DNA from: Hygrophila difformis
Lineage: Eukaryota > Streptophyta > Magnoliopsida > Lamiales > Acanthaceae
DNA length: 64,000 nucleotides
Direction of reading: 5' to 3'
NCBI GenBank assembly: GCA_030278955.1
Contig: JAOANR010000001.1
Span: 24,805,120-24,869,119, forward strand
The notes below the pieces were generated by a model, which had not been told where the DNA came from, did not search any database, and saw only the letters and a program-made list of their open reading frames with translations. This document shows positions 37,521-47,194 of this stretch, piece by piece; the first letter of the stretch is position 1; every line of letters starts with the position of its first letter. The position numbers were made by a program, and so were the translations under genes.

Positions 37521-38440
37521 AATTTTTTTGGGTGACAATTGATGCACGAGCGTCAGCAAATAAAAAGAAAAATCTAAAAATTACAGAAATGGGAGGAAAG
37601 AAACGGGAAAAAAAAACAATGAAATAAGAATCAAGTGAAACTAAACATGCGGATACCAAACACCGGCCATGTGCGCAGCAAGGAGCGGTCAGGCTTCATC
37701 CGGAGGAAACGCCCAGGTGGTGAAAAACTCCACCGAACGAACGAGACGAACGTTTGGCTAAGATATCAGCAACAGCATTGCCCTCGCGCATGATGTGCGA
37801 CCAATGAATTTCCTCTTCAAGGAGGTCAAAAATGTTTCTAACCAAAGGAAACAATGCATGCTCAGGACCAATATTTTGAGTAAGAAGCTGGAGAGCATCC
37901 AGAGAGTCCGAAAAGCAATTTGCAGTAGAAAACCCAAGATCAATCAGTTTCTTCACTCCTTGCCATATAGCATGGAGCTAGGCGACTAGGATGGAAGAAT
38001 TCCCAACCGACCCCGAAAAGCCTTCAATCCAACTACCATCACTACGCCGAATAACTCCCCAAAGCCAGCAGGACCAGAATTCTCCAAAGCACTACCATCA
38101 ACATGAAGCACAACATCAATATTACCATTCGAGCTCCAATGCACAAGTCGAGGCTCCCTGGAAGTATTAGCTTTAACATAGACCCTATCAAAAGCCTCAC
38201 CCATGAGATGGGACTGACGAACAAGATCTGCACAGCTGATGTCCTCACCTTTAAACACCATAGCGTTGCGAGCCTTCCATATATTCCAGAGGAGAGGCCA
38301 TTGCAGGCCGGTCCAATGGTAATAAATAATCAACGAAACCATACTTGCAGAGGCAGCAGCACTTAAAGGACACAGAAAAAACAGATGCAGCGCTGACTCA
38401 GAGGGCGCACCAAATCGCGTACAAGAGCCTTAGTCTAATA
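37520..38440 (-). pseudogene. L1 LINE 3' fragment (zf-RVT end and RNase H), broken
   Basis: On minus: a zinc-binding remnant ESALHLFFLCPLS (about 38400-38360), WNIWKARNAMVFKGED (38290-38250), then RNase H with LHVDGSALENSGPAGFG (about 38110-38060) and, in another frame, CFSDSLDALQLL and HIMREGNAVADILAKRSS (37920-37730). A frameshift falls in a G run near 38055 and a TAG interrupts the helix after ILVA. An A-rich 3' end lies at about 37525-37535 (T7 on plus). Strongly 5'-truncated, hence dead on arrival, and separate from the LINE at 9413, to which it is only distantly similar. I could not find its target duplication. Confidence 0.75.
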
Positions 38441-39370
38441 ATGGCTCTTGTAAGGGTAGTCTTTTTATTAAATTCTTTTATTTGTTTAATTCTTTATGTA
38501 TGATTGTTGAGATATTCTTATCTAACTCTCTAACATACTAACACTACTAATTTGATTCTTTCATTAAATAAATTCTTTTAATAAAACATTTTTTTCAATA
38601 ATACGAATATTGAACCCAATAAATTGGATTCCTCAAATAAATTATCCAATACCCATATTCCGGGAGCGGCAACCGTTGTGTCCCAATAACACACGTTCAT
38701 AAGGTGTAAAATACTTTAAAAATCATAAAAACTATTATAATCAATAAAGTGACAAACCAAAAACATTTTATTAAAAAATCCAAAATCTTTAATTGCTTTA
38801 AATCCCAATAACACACGTTCATAAGGTGTGAAATACTTTGAAAATTCTAAAAAAATATAATATTCTAAAAATTCCAAAAGCAATCCAGAAAATGTCAAAA
38901 ATATGTTTTAAGCTGAAATACGAAAACCACTTCCCATGTACGATAGCCATGTTTGTCCTATATGACACGGTTGTCGTATGAAGGCTAAAAATACACAAAA
39001 ATTCCTTATTTTTCATTTTGTTTTGTGTGGAGTAGACAGTAAGAGGTAGTGCAAACTACTGTTGACGAAAGGTCCCCTCGGCTTTCTTATTTGCTTTCTT
39101 AGTATAGATTTAGTATAAATTTATGGGGGATACGGTTAGTTCTTAGTTTGTGTGCTAGTTACTGTCTACTATTTTGCATGGTCTAAATAGTGTCTGGTGG
39201 AAGCTTTGGCAAAAAGGTCTCTTCATCGGGATACGATTAGCCACTCAACCAGCTACTATTTGGATACAGTTTATTTTTTTATCATAATTTCAAATCTGAA
39301 TCTTAAACTGTAGTAATACTAGATGACATATGTCAATGTTGTCTAGTAATTAGTGCAGTATGAGAATATG
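38440..39370 (+). other. Element 4 segment with a local duplication
   Basis: AT-rich. A ~40-bp phrase beginning CCCAATAACACACGTTCATA occurs twice (about 38683 and 38804). From about 39120 the sequence aligns with the element A LTR (shared TATTTTGCATGGTCT). No gene. Confidence 0.6.
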
Positions 39371-39422
39371 TAGAGGTGTCAAAATGGGCTGGCGGGGCGA
39401 CACAGGCCAAGCCACTCCAGCC

Positions 39423-40030
39423 TAGGGCTGGGGAAAAATACCGAATATATCGCATACCGCACATATTGTACCGAAAAAATACCGTGAATACCGAAATTTT
39501 CGGTATACCGTAATTTTCGGTACGGTATGATACCGTACCGAAATCTTACGGTACGGTAACGGTATAAATTTTTTGATACCGCGGTATACCGTTACCGTAC
39601 CGAACTTCGGTATATACCGCGGTATCGGTATATCGGTATGTACCGATTCTTCGGTATGTCGGTATATACCGCGATATCGATATATACCGCAATACCGATA
39701 TGCTGGTATATAGAGAATGTTCGGTATGTCGGTATATACCGCAATACCGGTATGTCAGTATGTAGCGAATGTTCGGTATGTCGGTACATATCGTGATACC
39801 GGTATGCCGGTATGTACCGAAGGTTCGGTATACCGGTATATACCGAACATACCGAAATGTCGGTATGACAACGGTATGGAAATTTTTCATACCGAAAATT
39901 TCGGTATACCGAAGATCGGTATACCGAAAGGTGCGGTACGGCAACGGTATGAAAATTTCCATACCGTAAAGTTCGGTACGGTATGCGGTACGGCGAAATT
40001 TTTTCGGTATACCGTACCGAACCACCCCTA
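39423..40030. mobile_element. Inner hAT 1, saturated with GGTATACCG motifs
   Basis: Starts TAGGGCTGGGGAA, ends ACCACCCCTA, with perfect 8-bp TSDs CTCCAGCC (39415-39422 and 40031-40038). The 608-bp body consists almost entirely of CGGTAT/ATACCG words in both orientations. Open frames on both strands here are by-products of the repeats. Confidence 0.9.
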
Positions 40031-40064
40031 CTCCAGCCCACCATTTCGCGGGCTTAGGCGGGCC

Positions 40065-40788
40065 TAGGGGTGTAAATGAGACTGATAGGCTCGTAAAATA
40101 TTCGGGCTCGACTCGATCAAAACTCGACCAAAGCTCGACTCGAAAAGGCTCGACTCGAATTCGAGATCGGCTCGGAAGATTAATGAGCCCGAGCCGAGCT
40201 AACCAATACTCGGCTCGAAAGCTCGATAATAGGCTCGAATATATATATATACACACATATCAATTATACATAGTAAATGTATAATCTATTTATTAATCCT
40301 ATAAATTTTCTTTTCTATTTTTTCTTTTTTATGGTTAGAAGTAGGAACTAGGAATAGTTTAATATATTAAATCTATTAAACTTCAATCATTCAAGTTTTT
40401 AAGTTCATTACTTAATAATTTGACGATTATTCTTATTTTATATCGAGCTTAGTTTGGGAATGGAGACCTGGTCCAGTGGTAATATCCCATCTATCCATCT
40501 TTTTAACTTGTGTGATTTGAGCCCCTATACATATTTATTAACATATGAGTGTCAATGTTAAAAAAGAAACAAAAAAAACAAAAAAAAAACAAAAAAAAAA
40601 GAAAAAACTCGAGCTTTATTCGAGCCTCGAGCCGAGCTCGAACTCGGCTTTTTTATGTCGAGCTCGAGCCGAGCTCAATTTTTTAAAGCTCGTCGAGCTT
40701 CGAGCTCGAGCCGAGCCGAATTTTTCCTTAATCGAGCCGAGCCGAGCCGAGCCAGGCTCGAGCTCGGCTCGGCTCGTTTACACCCCTA
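40065..40788. mobile_element. Inner hAT 2, saturated with CTCGAGCC motifs
   Basis: Starts TAGGGGTGTAAATGAG and ends CTCGTTTACACCCCTA. The 8-bp flanks are GGCGGGCC (40057-40064) and GGCGGGTC (40789-40796), one mismatch. Both subterminal regions are packed with GGCTCGA/GAGCCGAG words, around an AT-rich core. No transposase. Confidence 0.87.
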
Positions 40789-41488
40789 GGCGGGTCGGGC
40801 CCACGGCGGGGCGGGCTAGAATAACCTCAGCCTAGACCAACCCACCGGCGGGTTGCGGGCCAGGCGGGCTACCCCGCGGTTTTTTATTTAATCAATAAAT
40901 TAATTTTTAATTTTATAATAAATTATATAATATTGTTATTTATCCAAAATTAAATATATTAACTAATTTTAAAATTAATTATATTTTTAATAAAATCTAA
41001 AATAATTTAGTTTAATTTTGTATAGTATTCTTTTTTTGAAAAAAATTAGTTGAAAAAATAATATTAAGTAGCTCATGTTATATAAAGTAAGCTTTAAAAT
41101 AATTCTAATTTAATTTAGTTAATATAATTCAATTTATAATTTTTTTATATTAAAAGAATTATAAATTGAATTATATTAACTAATATCAAATTAAAATATA
41201 TGAATTCAAATAATATTCAACTAATCAATATTCTTACAAATACATATGTTATTTAGATTTTCATAACAAACTTAACAAAAAAATTAATAAATTAAAATTT
41301 TGGCTTAGCCCGCGGGCTGGCCCGCATCCGCCGCAGGCCATCCCAAGCGACGGCGAGTTCAGGCGGGCTAGCCCATTTAGGCCCGCTTCCAAACGGGCCT
41401 TTAGTTATTCAGCCCAACCCACCCTTTTGGGAGGCGGGGGCGGGCTGGCCCAACGGGCCAATCCCATTTTGACACCTCTAAGAATATG

Positions 41489-42359
41489 TAGGTTTTTCTT
41501 CCCATTTCATAGACAATGTAAGTCTAAATGATAGCGACACTTTCATCCAAGACTTTTCTGTTGTCTAACATCATCCCACCCTAAATGATTAGGGACTGGA
41601 TAGCAGATGTTTGCAATCCAGATTATCATAGTTATTTATGCCATCATTTTAGCCAAAATAAAATGTTCTTTTTGAACTCTTCTCATCTCAAGGCTATTTC
41701 ACCTCTGTGTAGTCCATCTTCTGTCCAGGTCCACCATATATTTTGGATCATTTTATTTTTATCTTTTTATACTATTGTATGCATGCTATTATTATTTAGA
41801 TATTGTGAGTCAAATATTTTGGGATCCTTCCCTTGGACTTTGATGTCGACGTTGATGTCCAATATTTATTTCTTCATGTTCCTTCTGTCTTTTAACCCGT
41901 TTTCTAGATTAGACTTATTTGCTTTCTTAGTATAGATTTACATGCTTTCTTATATGCTTTTATAGATTAGGTTTATGACATGCTTTCTTAGTGTAGTTTA
42001 TTTGCTTTATTAGTATAGTTTACATGCTTTAGTAGATTAGTATTTATTTGATTTTGTAGATTAGATTCAGGATTTAGACTTCACCATTATTGATGAGAGT
42101 AACCAGTTGAAAGTCAAGCTAAAGGGCGTTGGTCCTGCTTCTATCGCACATCATCCAGAGACGACCCGGTACTTACACATAAATTCTGCAACTTTGACAC
42201 CGTGCGCTTTCGGGAGCATAGTTTCCAACACGAGTAATAAAAAGTGACAACCCAAATATATTCTTAAACCCCTTCCATAAATCATAACTCTTTCATTTAA
42301 TAAATTCAAACTTGATATTTTAGAAAATACTCGTGCGTGGAAATTTGTCAAAAGTTTCA
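41489..42359 (+). repeat. Right end of element 4, homologous to element A LTR
   Basis: Matches 7565-7880 and then 8935-9412 of the element A LTR, with about 1 kb missing between. Shared landmarks are GGGATCCTTCCCTTGGAC, TTCTATCGCACATC and CACCGTGCGCTTTCGGG. Ends TTTCA, followed by the TSD. Confidence 0.8.
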
Positions 42360-42364
42360 GTTGT

Positions 42365-42679
42365 ACAGTTTGCAATGATTCTGAATTGAGCTTCATCAAT
42401 GGCTCCATTAATGCATTTGGCATTTAGGGCTGTGTAGTTCGCTTGCCTGGCGGTTCTCTCAGCTTGGCTATATTCAGCCTTGGTTGCACAACGAGTTGTT
42501 GGAGGATCGGTTGATCTTTCTGCCGGACGAATTTCTCTCATTGGATGAGTCCAGGGCTCCAAAACAGATTCCCAAACTTCTTCACCTTGCGCCAGTAGAT
42601 AGTTCCTTGCTATCCAATATGCATAATCTTTTGCATCGAACAGTGGCGGTCGAGTATTGGATGCTCCTTTACGGCTCAT
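42365..42679 (-). pseudogene. gag N-terminus of element 1, detached
   Basis: The Met is at 42679 (MSRKGASNTRPPLFDA), aligning with MSREGGSVSRPPLFDG of element 2. The reading then follows the gag family through FRIIANCTT and stops being gag-like exactly at the element 4 boundary. Its continuation, beginning TAYEAWNFLETQHEG, is at 19780 going left. The longer reading that starts at 42769 would cross the primer binding site and is not the true start. Confidence 0.85.
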
Positions 42680-42730
42680 GATTCTTGAATCTTGAAAGAA
42701 TGGATTTCCCTCAGCTGCGTTAGAGGACTT

Positions 42731-42742
42731 GCTCTGATACCA
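42731..42742 (-). other. Primer binding site, initiator Met tRNA (element 1)
   Basis: Minus strand TGGTATCAGAGC between the gag start and the LTR remnant at 42746. Confirms that the gag fragment is the 5' end of an element, not an internal capture. Confidence 0.88.
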
Positions 42743-42774
42743 ATTTAAAGGTCCCCTTAAACTATTCAAAATTC

Positions 42775-42955
42775 ACTATGCAGTTGGCTTGAGTGGATTA
42801 GGGCTCTAGTCGCTTAAGCAAGGTCTCGGGTTCGAGCCTTGTGTACGCATAAAACTGCTTTGGGAGAGACGCCCTTAATTGCCCATGCAGATTTTCGAGG
42901 GATTAGTCTTGGGTCCAATGTGGCCTTGAGATACCCGGTTATTCACCAAAAAAAA
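42775..42955 (+). mobile_element. tRNA-derived SINE, second family
   Basis: Box A-like TTGGCTTGAGTGG (about 42783) and box B GGTTCGAGCC (about 42829) with pol III spacing, then a ~110-bp body and an A11 tail near 42949. Body unlike the 11.7-12.0 kb SINEs. No clear target duplication found, so ends are approximate. Confidence 0.62.
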
Positions 42956-43712
42956 AAATTGAATAAATTATATGTTTGCATTATTAAGGTTTTAAAAAAA
43001 TATCATTTTACTCCCTAATATGTTGTCCATTTCTACTATTATTCCTAAACTTTTTAAGGAATATTATCTATACTTTTTGTTATCTTTTCCTTTTGTAAGG
43101 GGGAAAAAAACAATTACCGAAAGACATACTATGGCCCAATTAAGAAAAAATTCTTAATATTACTTGAACTAATTTTTTTGGCAAAAAACGCTCCTAACTT
43201 TATAATATTAGAAAAAAACAATTAATTTTCCAATTTTTCTTGGAAATATCATTTTAACACTCCTCAACTTTTCAAAGATTTTATTTTGGCCCTATTTTTT
43301 AAGAAAAAATACGTTTTACTCCGCATTATATTATATTGTGTAACACCCATAAATTTATATTTAATGTTAAATATATATTTGTTTTTGATAATTTGACTAA
43401 TTATTATTAATTAAAAAGTTTCTAGCTTATTAATTTTTGTTAATATTTTAGGTTCAAATTATAATATAATTATAATAAAAATTTATTAATATTATAACTA
43501 AAAATAAAAAATTTAAATATATAATTATAATTATCTATATACTTTTTTGATAAATTGACTAATTATTATTAATTAAAAAAATTTAGCTTATTGATTTTTG
43601 TTATAATAAAAATTTATTTAATAATATTATATATAAAATTAAAAAAAATTAATATATAATTATAATTATATATTTACAAAATATAAAATATAATCATTTT
43701 TTGAGGGAAAAT
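42956..43712. repeat. AT-rich DNA with a ~165-bp tandem duplication
   Basis: No gene. A block containing TTGACTAATTATTATTAATTAA occurs at about 43390 and again at about 43555 with the same downstream phrases (AGCTTATTRATTTTTGTT), giving two direct copies. Upstream are low-complexity A/T runs. Confidence 0.65.
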
Positions 43713-44889
43713 TATAACATCCCGAATAATTAATTCATGATTAAATTAATTTAATTGTGATTAGTTAGTCAAATGAGCATAAATAATTAAATTGAGTGAG
43801 TGTATAATTAAGGGGCACTTAAAGGGAGAGACCTCCCACAAATATATCTTTGAGTCAAGGACCCCATACCCAAACATATCTCAATATAGGACCCATATTA
43901 GTATTAGTTAATCAAATATAATTTAACTAATCTAATCACAAATGGAAAAATACAAAAATACCCTATTGAATTGGAAAATGCAAATATACCCTCATATCTC
44001 AAAGGCCCTATTTCCCTATTTCCCAACGTTAGCGAATCGCGATTTCTGCCTTCTCTTATGTCCCGCGATTGCGACTCCACTGTAGAAGGCGGTGGAGGAC
44101 AGGTGTGTGCGGCGGAGCACGGCGGACGACGGCAAGGAGCAGGTGGAAGCATACCTTAGGTGAAAGAATCCCAGCTAGGGCTTATTGGAGTAAGGGGCTC
44201 AATATTGTTTGTTGGGTTTTTTTTTGTTGTTGTATTGTGTTTCATTACTTGTATAGGAGATAGTGGAATATTTCTTTGTGGTTTTTTAACAGGAATTGAT
44301 TATAATTCTGAGTCTTATGGGAAATTGATTATTATTTTTATCAGCAGGTGATACCAGTCGATTTCCATTTTTTTTTCTTTGTGTCATTGATCATACTTGT
44401 GCTTTTAATTTCTTTGTACGAGTAGTAATTTTTTATTTAATCTGTTAACTTTCCCACATGATGACTTGATAAAGCCCTTCATGAACTACAGGATTCCCCA
44501 GTACATTCCACACCTCTAATTTCATGTAGTCTATGAAAAGTATTTGTGTCATCCGACACATGAGTGTCTTCTACTTGAGTTATTTGATGTACTATTGTCA
44601 ATCAGTTGTATTTACCATCTTCCATCCATTGAGGGAGACATTACCAGTAGTTTTATTTTTCTCTGTTTCTTTCTTCTTCCTCCTCCTCTTTCTCTTTTTT
44701 ATTTTTTCCTGGCTCTGAAAGCAGAGACTTGGCTCCATTTTGTACAGGTTAAACGCCCTCGAGTAGTGCCATAAAATGTCTCTGGTTAATGTTCAAAGGG
44801 ATTTTTTAGTGAAACTGACACTTAAATACAATTAAAAAAAACCCTTGCGTAATTTGTTTGCGCACAAGAGAAATTGTGGTGACATTAAA

Positions 44890-46880
44890 CACAGAACCTG
44901 GTAAGTGCCAATTTCTAACGTGGTAAAAAGGTAAGAGATAATCTGGTAAATCCATAGCACATGTATGGTAAAAGCATTATTGAGTACGAAGGGACGGCCG
45001 TCCGCTCACCCCCCAGGACCGTGTGAGCCATTTACTGAGAATGGACGGTCTTTGTGGACCGTTCGGTGACCGTCCAATACATTCTATTCAAGCAGGTAAC
45101 TCAGGACGGCAATGGGACGGTTTCTGAGAGCATTTAACAACTGTCCCGAACGTTTTGTGTCAAATAGAAGCGTCGGGACGGTCCGGGGGGGTGATGGGAC
45201 GGCCGTCCCATTGGCCAGTGCGGGGAATTTTGGAAAACAGAGTGTGAGAGACGGTTGGTGGAAGGACGGTGCTTCTCCCCCGTGCAAAAAGTACTGTTAT
45301 TTTCTTTGGTAAATCGTACATAGTATTGTGGTAAACCATCTAAATTATATGGTAAATTATTTACAGTATGCATGGTAAATCAAAAACACTACATTTGTTA
45401 AATCACATAAAGTATTGTGGTAAATCGTCTATCCACTATATGGTAAATTATTGACACTATCTATGGTAAATTAATAAACTATAAATTTCTTCATCCAATT
45501 GTATGTTTGTTTTATACTGTATAGTAAGTCATCTACTATATGTGGTAAATCATTGATACCACTATACCTAATACAAAAATATATATATATATATATATAT
45601 CCCAAAACGTGGTAAATAAACTTAATTAATGTGGTAAATCAACCACACTATATGTGGTAAATCACATAGTCTATTGTGGTAAATCATCTATACTATGTGG
45701 TAAATTATTGACATTATGCATGGTAAATCAACACACTATATGTGGTAAATCACATAAACTATTGTGGTAAATCATCTACACTATGTGGGGTAAATCATCT
45801 ATAATAAGTCTGGTAAAGAACTTAAGCGAGCGTGGTAAGTTTATCCGTTCGAGGATTTAGGGTTCAATACCGAATTCATTATTATGTCTAAATGGATTAA
45901 GTATTGTTATATTATCTCAATTAAAAAAATATGACCACAAGTACGAGGACCATGAATCCAAAGGTATATATATTATTGAGAGAAGCTTATATGTGCACAT
46001 CCAACATTATATTCATTCATTAGGAGGATTATCTAAGTACTCATACTAGATAGTATTCGAAATATATATGAACGAGCAATTTCTCCATCCAATCGTATGT
46101 TTACAATCATAATGGCAACTACAAATTTTAAATTATAAGTACAACATTAGGTGTAAGTTACTCCGAAGTTCTTATTTATATGTTTCACTAAATTCTCATA
46201 TTGAGATTCAAACGTAATGTTTTTCCTTTATTATGTTATATTTATTTAATATTAATGTAATTAAAATTAATTTAAATTATTTATTATTATTTTATCATAC
46301 TTAAATATGGTAAATAATTATTTTATTCTAAATACGTGGTAACCAAACGTAATCAATATGGTAAAGACGCACAGTTATAATGGTAAAGGTTTCAGCCGAA
46401 TGTGGTAACACGTAATGGATGTGTTTTGTAAACATATTTTTCGAAACTTTGGATATTGGAGGACGGACAAATGGACGGTTCCATGGGAGCGTCCACTAGC
46501 CGTCTAATAAATGTATTTTCAAAATATGGTAAATGTGTAGTATCTGACATGGTAAATAATTTTCTAAATGTGGTAAAGGGTTATTATTTAAAAATAATTT
46601 GTTAAAATATTATTAATTATAAATATTTATTTAAAATAATTATTTTATTAAATTTTACTTAAATTTAATACTAACATACATGTAAATTCGTATGCACAGG
46701 GTAAAGAGTTATATCTAGTAAAGGGTATTCATATATGGTAAAAGGTTGTGTTGAAATATGGTAAATAAGGAATTTATTAGATGGTAAAAAATCCTCATTA
46801 GACATGGTAAATGCAAAGCACATAAGTATGGTAAAGCATTATGACAATTGTGGTAAGAACGGTTGGGGAGCATTACAAAA
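44890..46880 (+). repeat. GGTAAA motif array, plus orientation
   Basis: About 35 copies of GGTAAA, most within a longer consensus near TATGTGGTAAATCA, densest at 45290-45830 (spacing about 20-35 bp) and sparser to 46880. Nearly all are on the plus strand. An (AT)10 tract lies at 45580-45600. GC-rich GGACGG clusters interrupt at 44990-45275 and 46455-46500. Confidence 0.85.
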
Positions 46881-46974
46881 CGTGCATGTGGTAATATTAT
46901 TGATGAAAATGAATGCATGTGCTTATATGATGGATGAAAAATGGTTGAGAACAATTTTTTCATGGATTTTGCAT

Positions 46975-47165
46975 CAGGGACGGTCGAGAGGACGGCCCGG
47001 AAACCGTTCCAGAACCGTCCTCGTTAGACAGAAGCAATCAGTGTGAAAGGGACGGTATGCGGACGGCCGTCCGGATTCTTTCCAGGACCGTCCCACACCC
47101 ACGGCCTGCTTCAGTGTAGTTTGGACGGTCTTTGGACGGCCGTCTGATATCACCCAGGACCGTGC
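46975..47165. repeat. Central GGACGGTC / GGACGGCCGTCC cluster
   Basis: About ten GACGG/CCGTC words in 190 bp, including two GGACGGCCGTC palindromes and two CCAGGACCGT phrases. It lies at the point where the GGTAAA motif changes strand. Similar clusters occur at 44990-45275, 48055-48170 and 48420-48530. Confidence 0.8.
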
Positions 47166-47194
47166 ACCATAATTAGTGTTTTTCTAACTTACAT

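Larger units (their letters stand above)
39371..41480. mobile_element. Outer hAT transposon (non-autonomous)
   Basis: Perfect 18-bp terminal inverted repeats TAGAGGTGTCAAAATGGG and perfect 8-bp TSDs AGAATATG (39363-39370 and 41481-41488), diagnostic of hAT. Without its two inner insertions it is about 760 bp. Subterminal parts are dense in GCGGGC/GCCCGC words; the centre is AT-rich with no transposase. Confidence 0.93.
19781..42359 (+). mobile_element. Element 4: LTR-type insertion, probable solo LTR, carrying all inner insertions
   Basis: Starts TGATACGG, with an inverted repeat TACGGT...ACCGTA close to the end, and finishes GTCAAAAGTTTCA. Perfect 5-bp TSDs GTTGT flank it (19776-19780, 42360-42364), and it interrupts element 1 gag. 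Its last ~130 bp and several upstream blocks match the right part of the element A LTR. After subtracting element 3/2, the LINE fragment and the hATs, about 5.3 kb remains, with no primer binding site, polypurine tract or pol domain seen. A solo LTR fits best; a short non-coding complete element is not excluded. The own segments are 19781-21719, 35929-37520, 38440-39370 and 41489-42359. Confidence 0.7.
12316..42746 (-). mobile_element. Element 1: SIRE-type Ty1/copia element, split by nested insertions
   Basis: Minus-strand element whose two parts are 12316-19780 (3' LTR, post-pol ORF, most of gag-pol) and 42365-42746 (gag N-terminus, primer binding site, a few LTR bases). The gag reading breaks at 19780 after a Thr-Ala-Tyr-Glu-Ala-Trp region and resumes at 42365 at Asn-Cys-Thr-Thr, which is the expected order for this gag family. 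GTTGT stands on both sides of the break (19776-19780 and 42360-42364). The 5' LTR is almost gone: after TAAAGGTCCC at 42746 the similarity to the 3' LTR stops. Many stops and frameshifts mark it as old. Confidence 0.8.

Noticed and set aside
39546..40256. Open frames of up to 236 codons rich in Tyr, Arg, Ile and Thr on both strands
   Set aside because: Produced by the GGTATACCG words of inner hAT 1 and the repeats beside it; frames exist on both strands and cross transposon boundaries.
42320..42769. Single 149-codon gag-like frame
   Set aside because: The frame crosses the primer binding site at its start and the element 4 boundary at its end; only 42365-42679 is gag.
45084..45373. Open frames in the MULE array region
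   Set aside because: Created by GGACGG and GGTAAA repeats; no domain and present on both strands.
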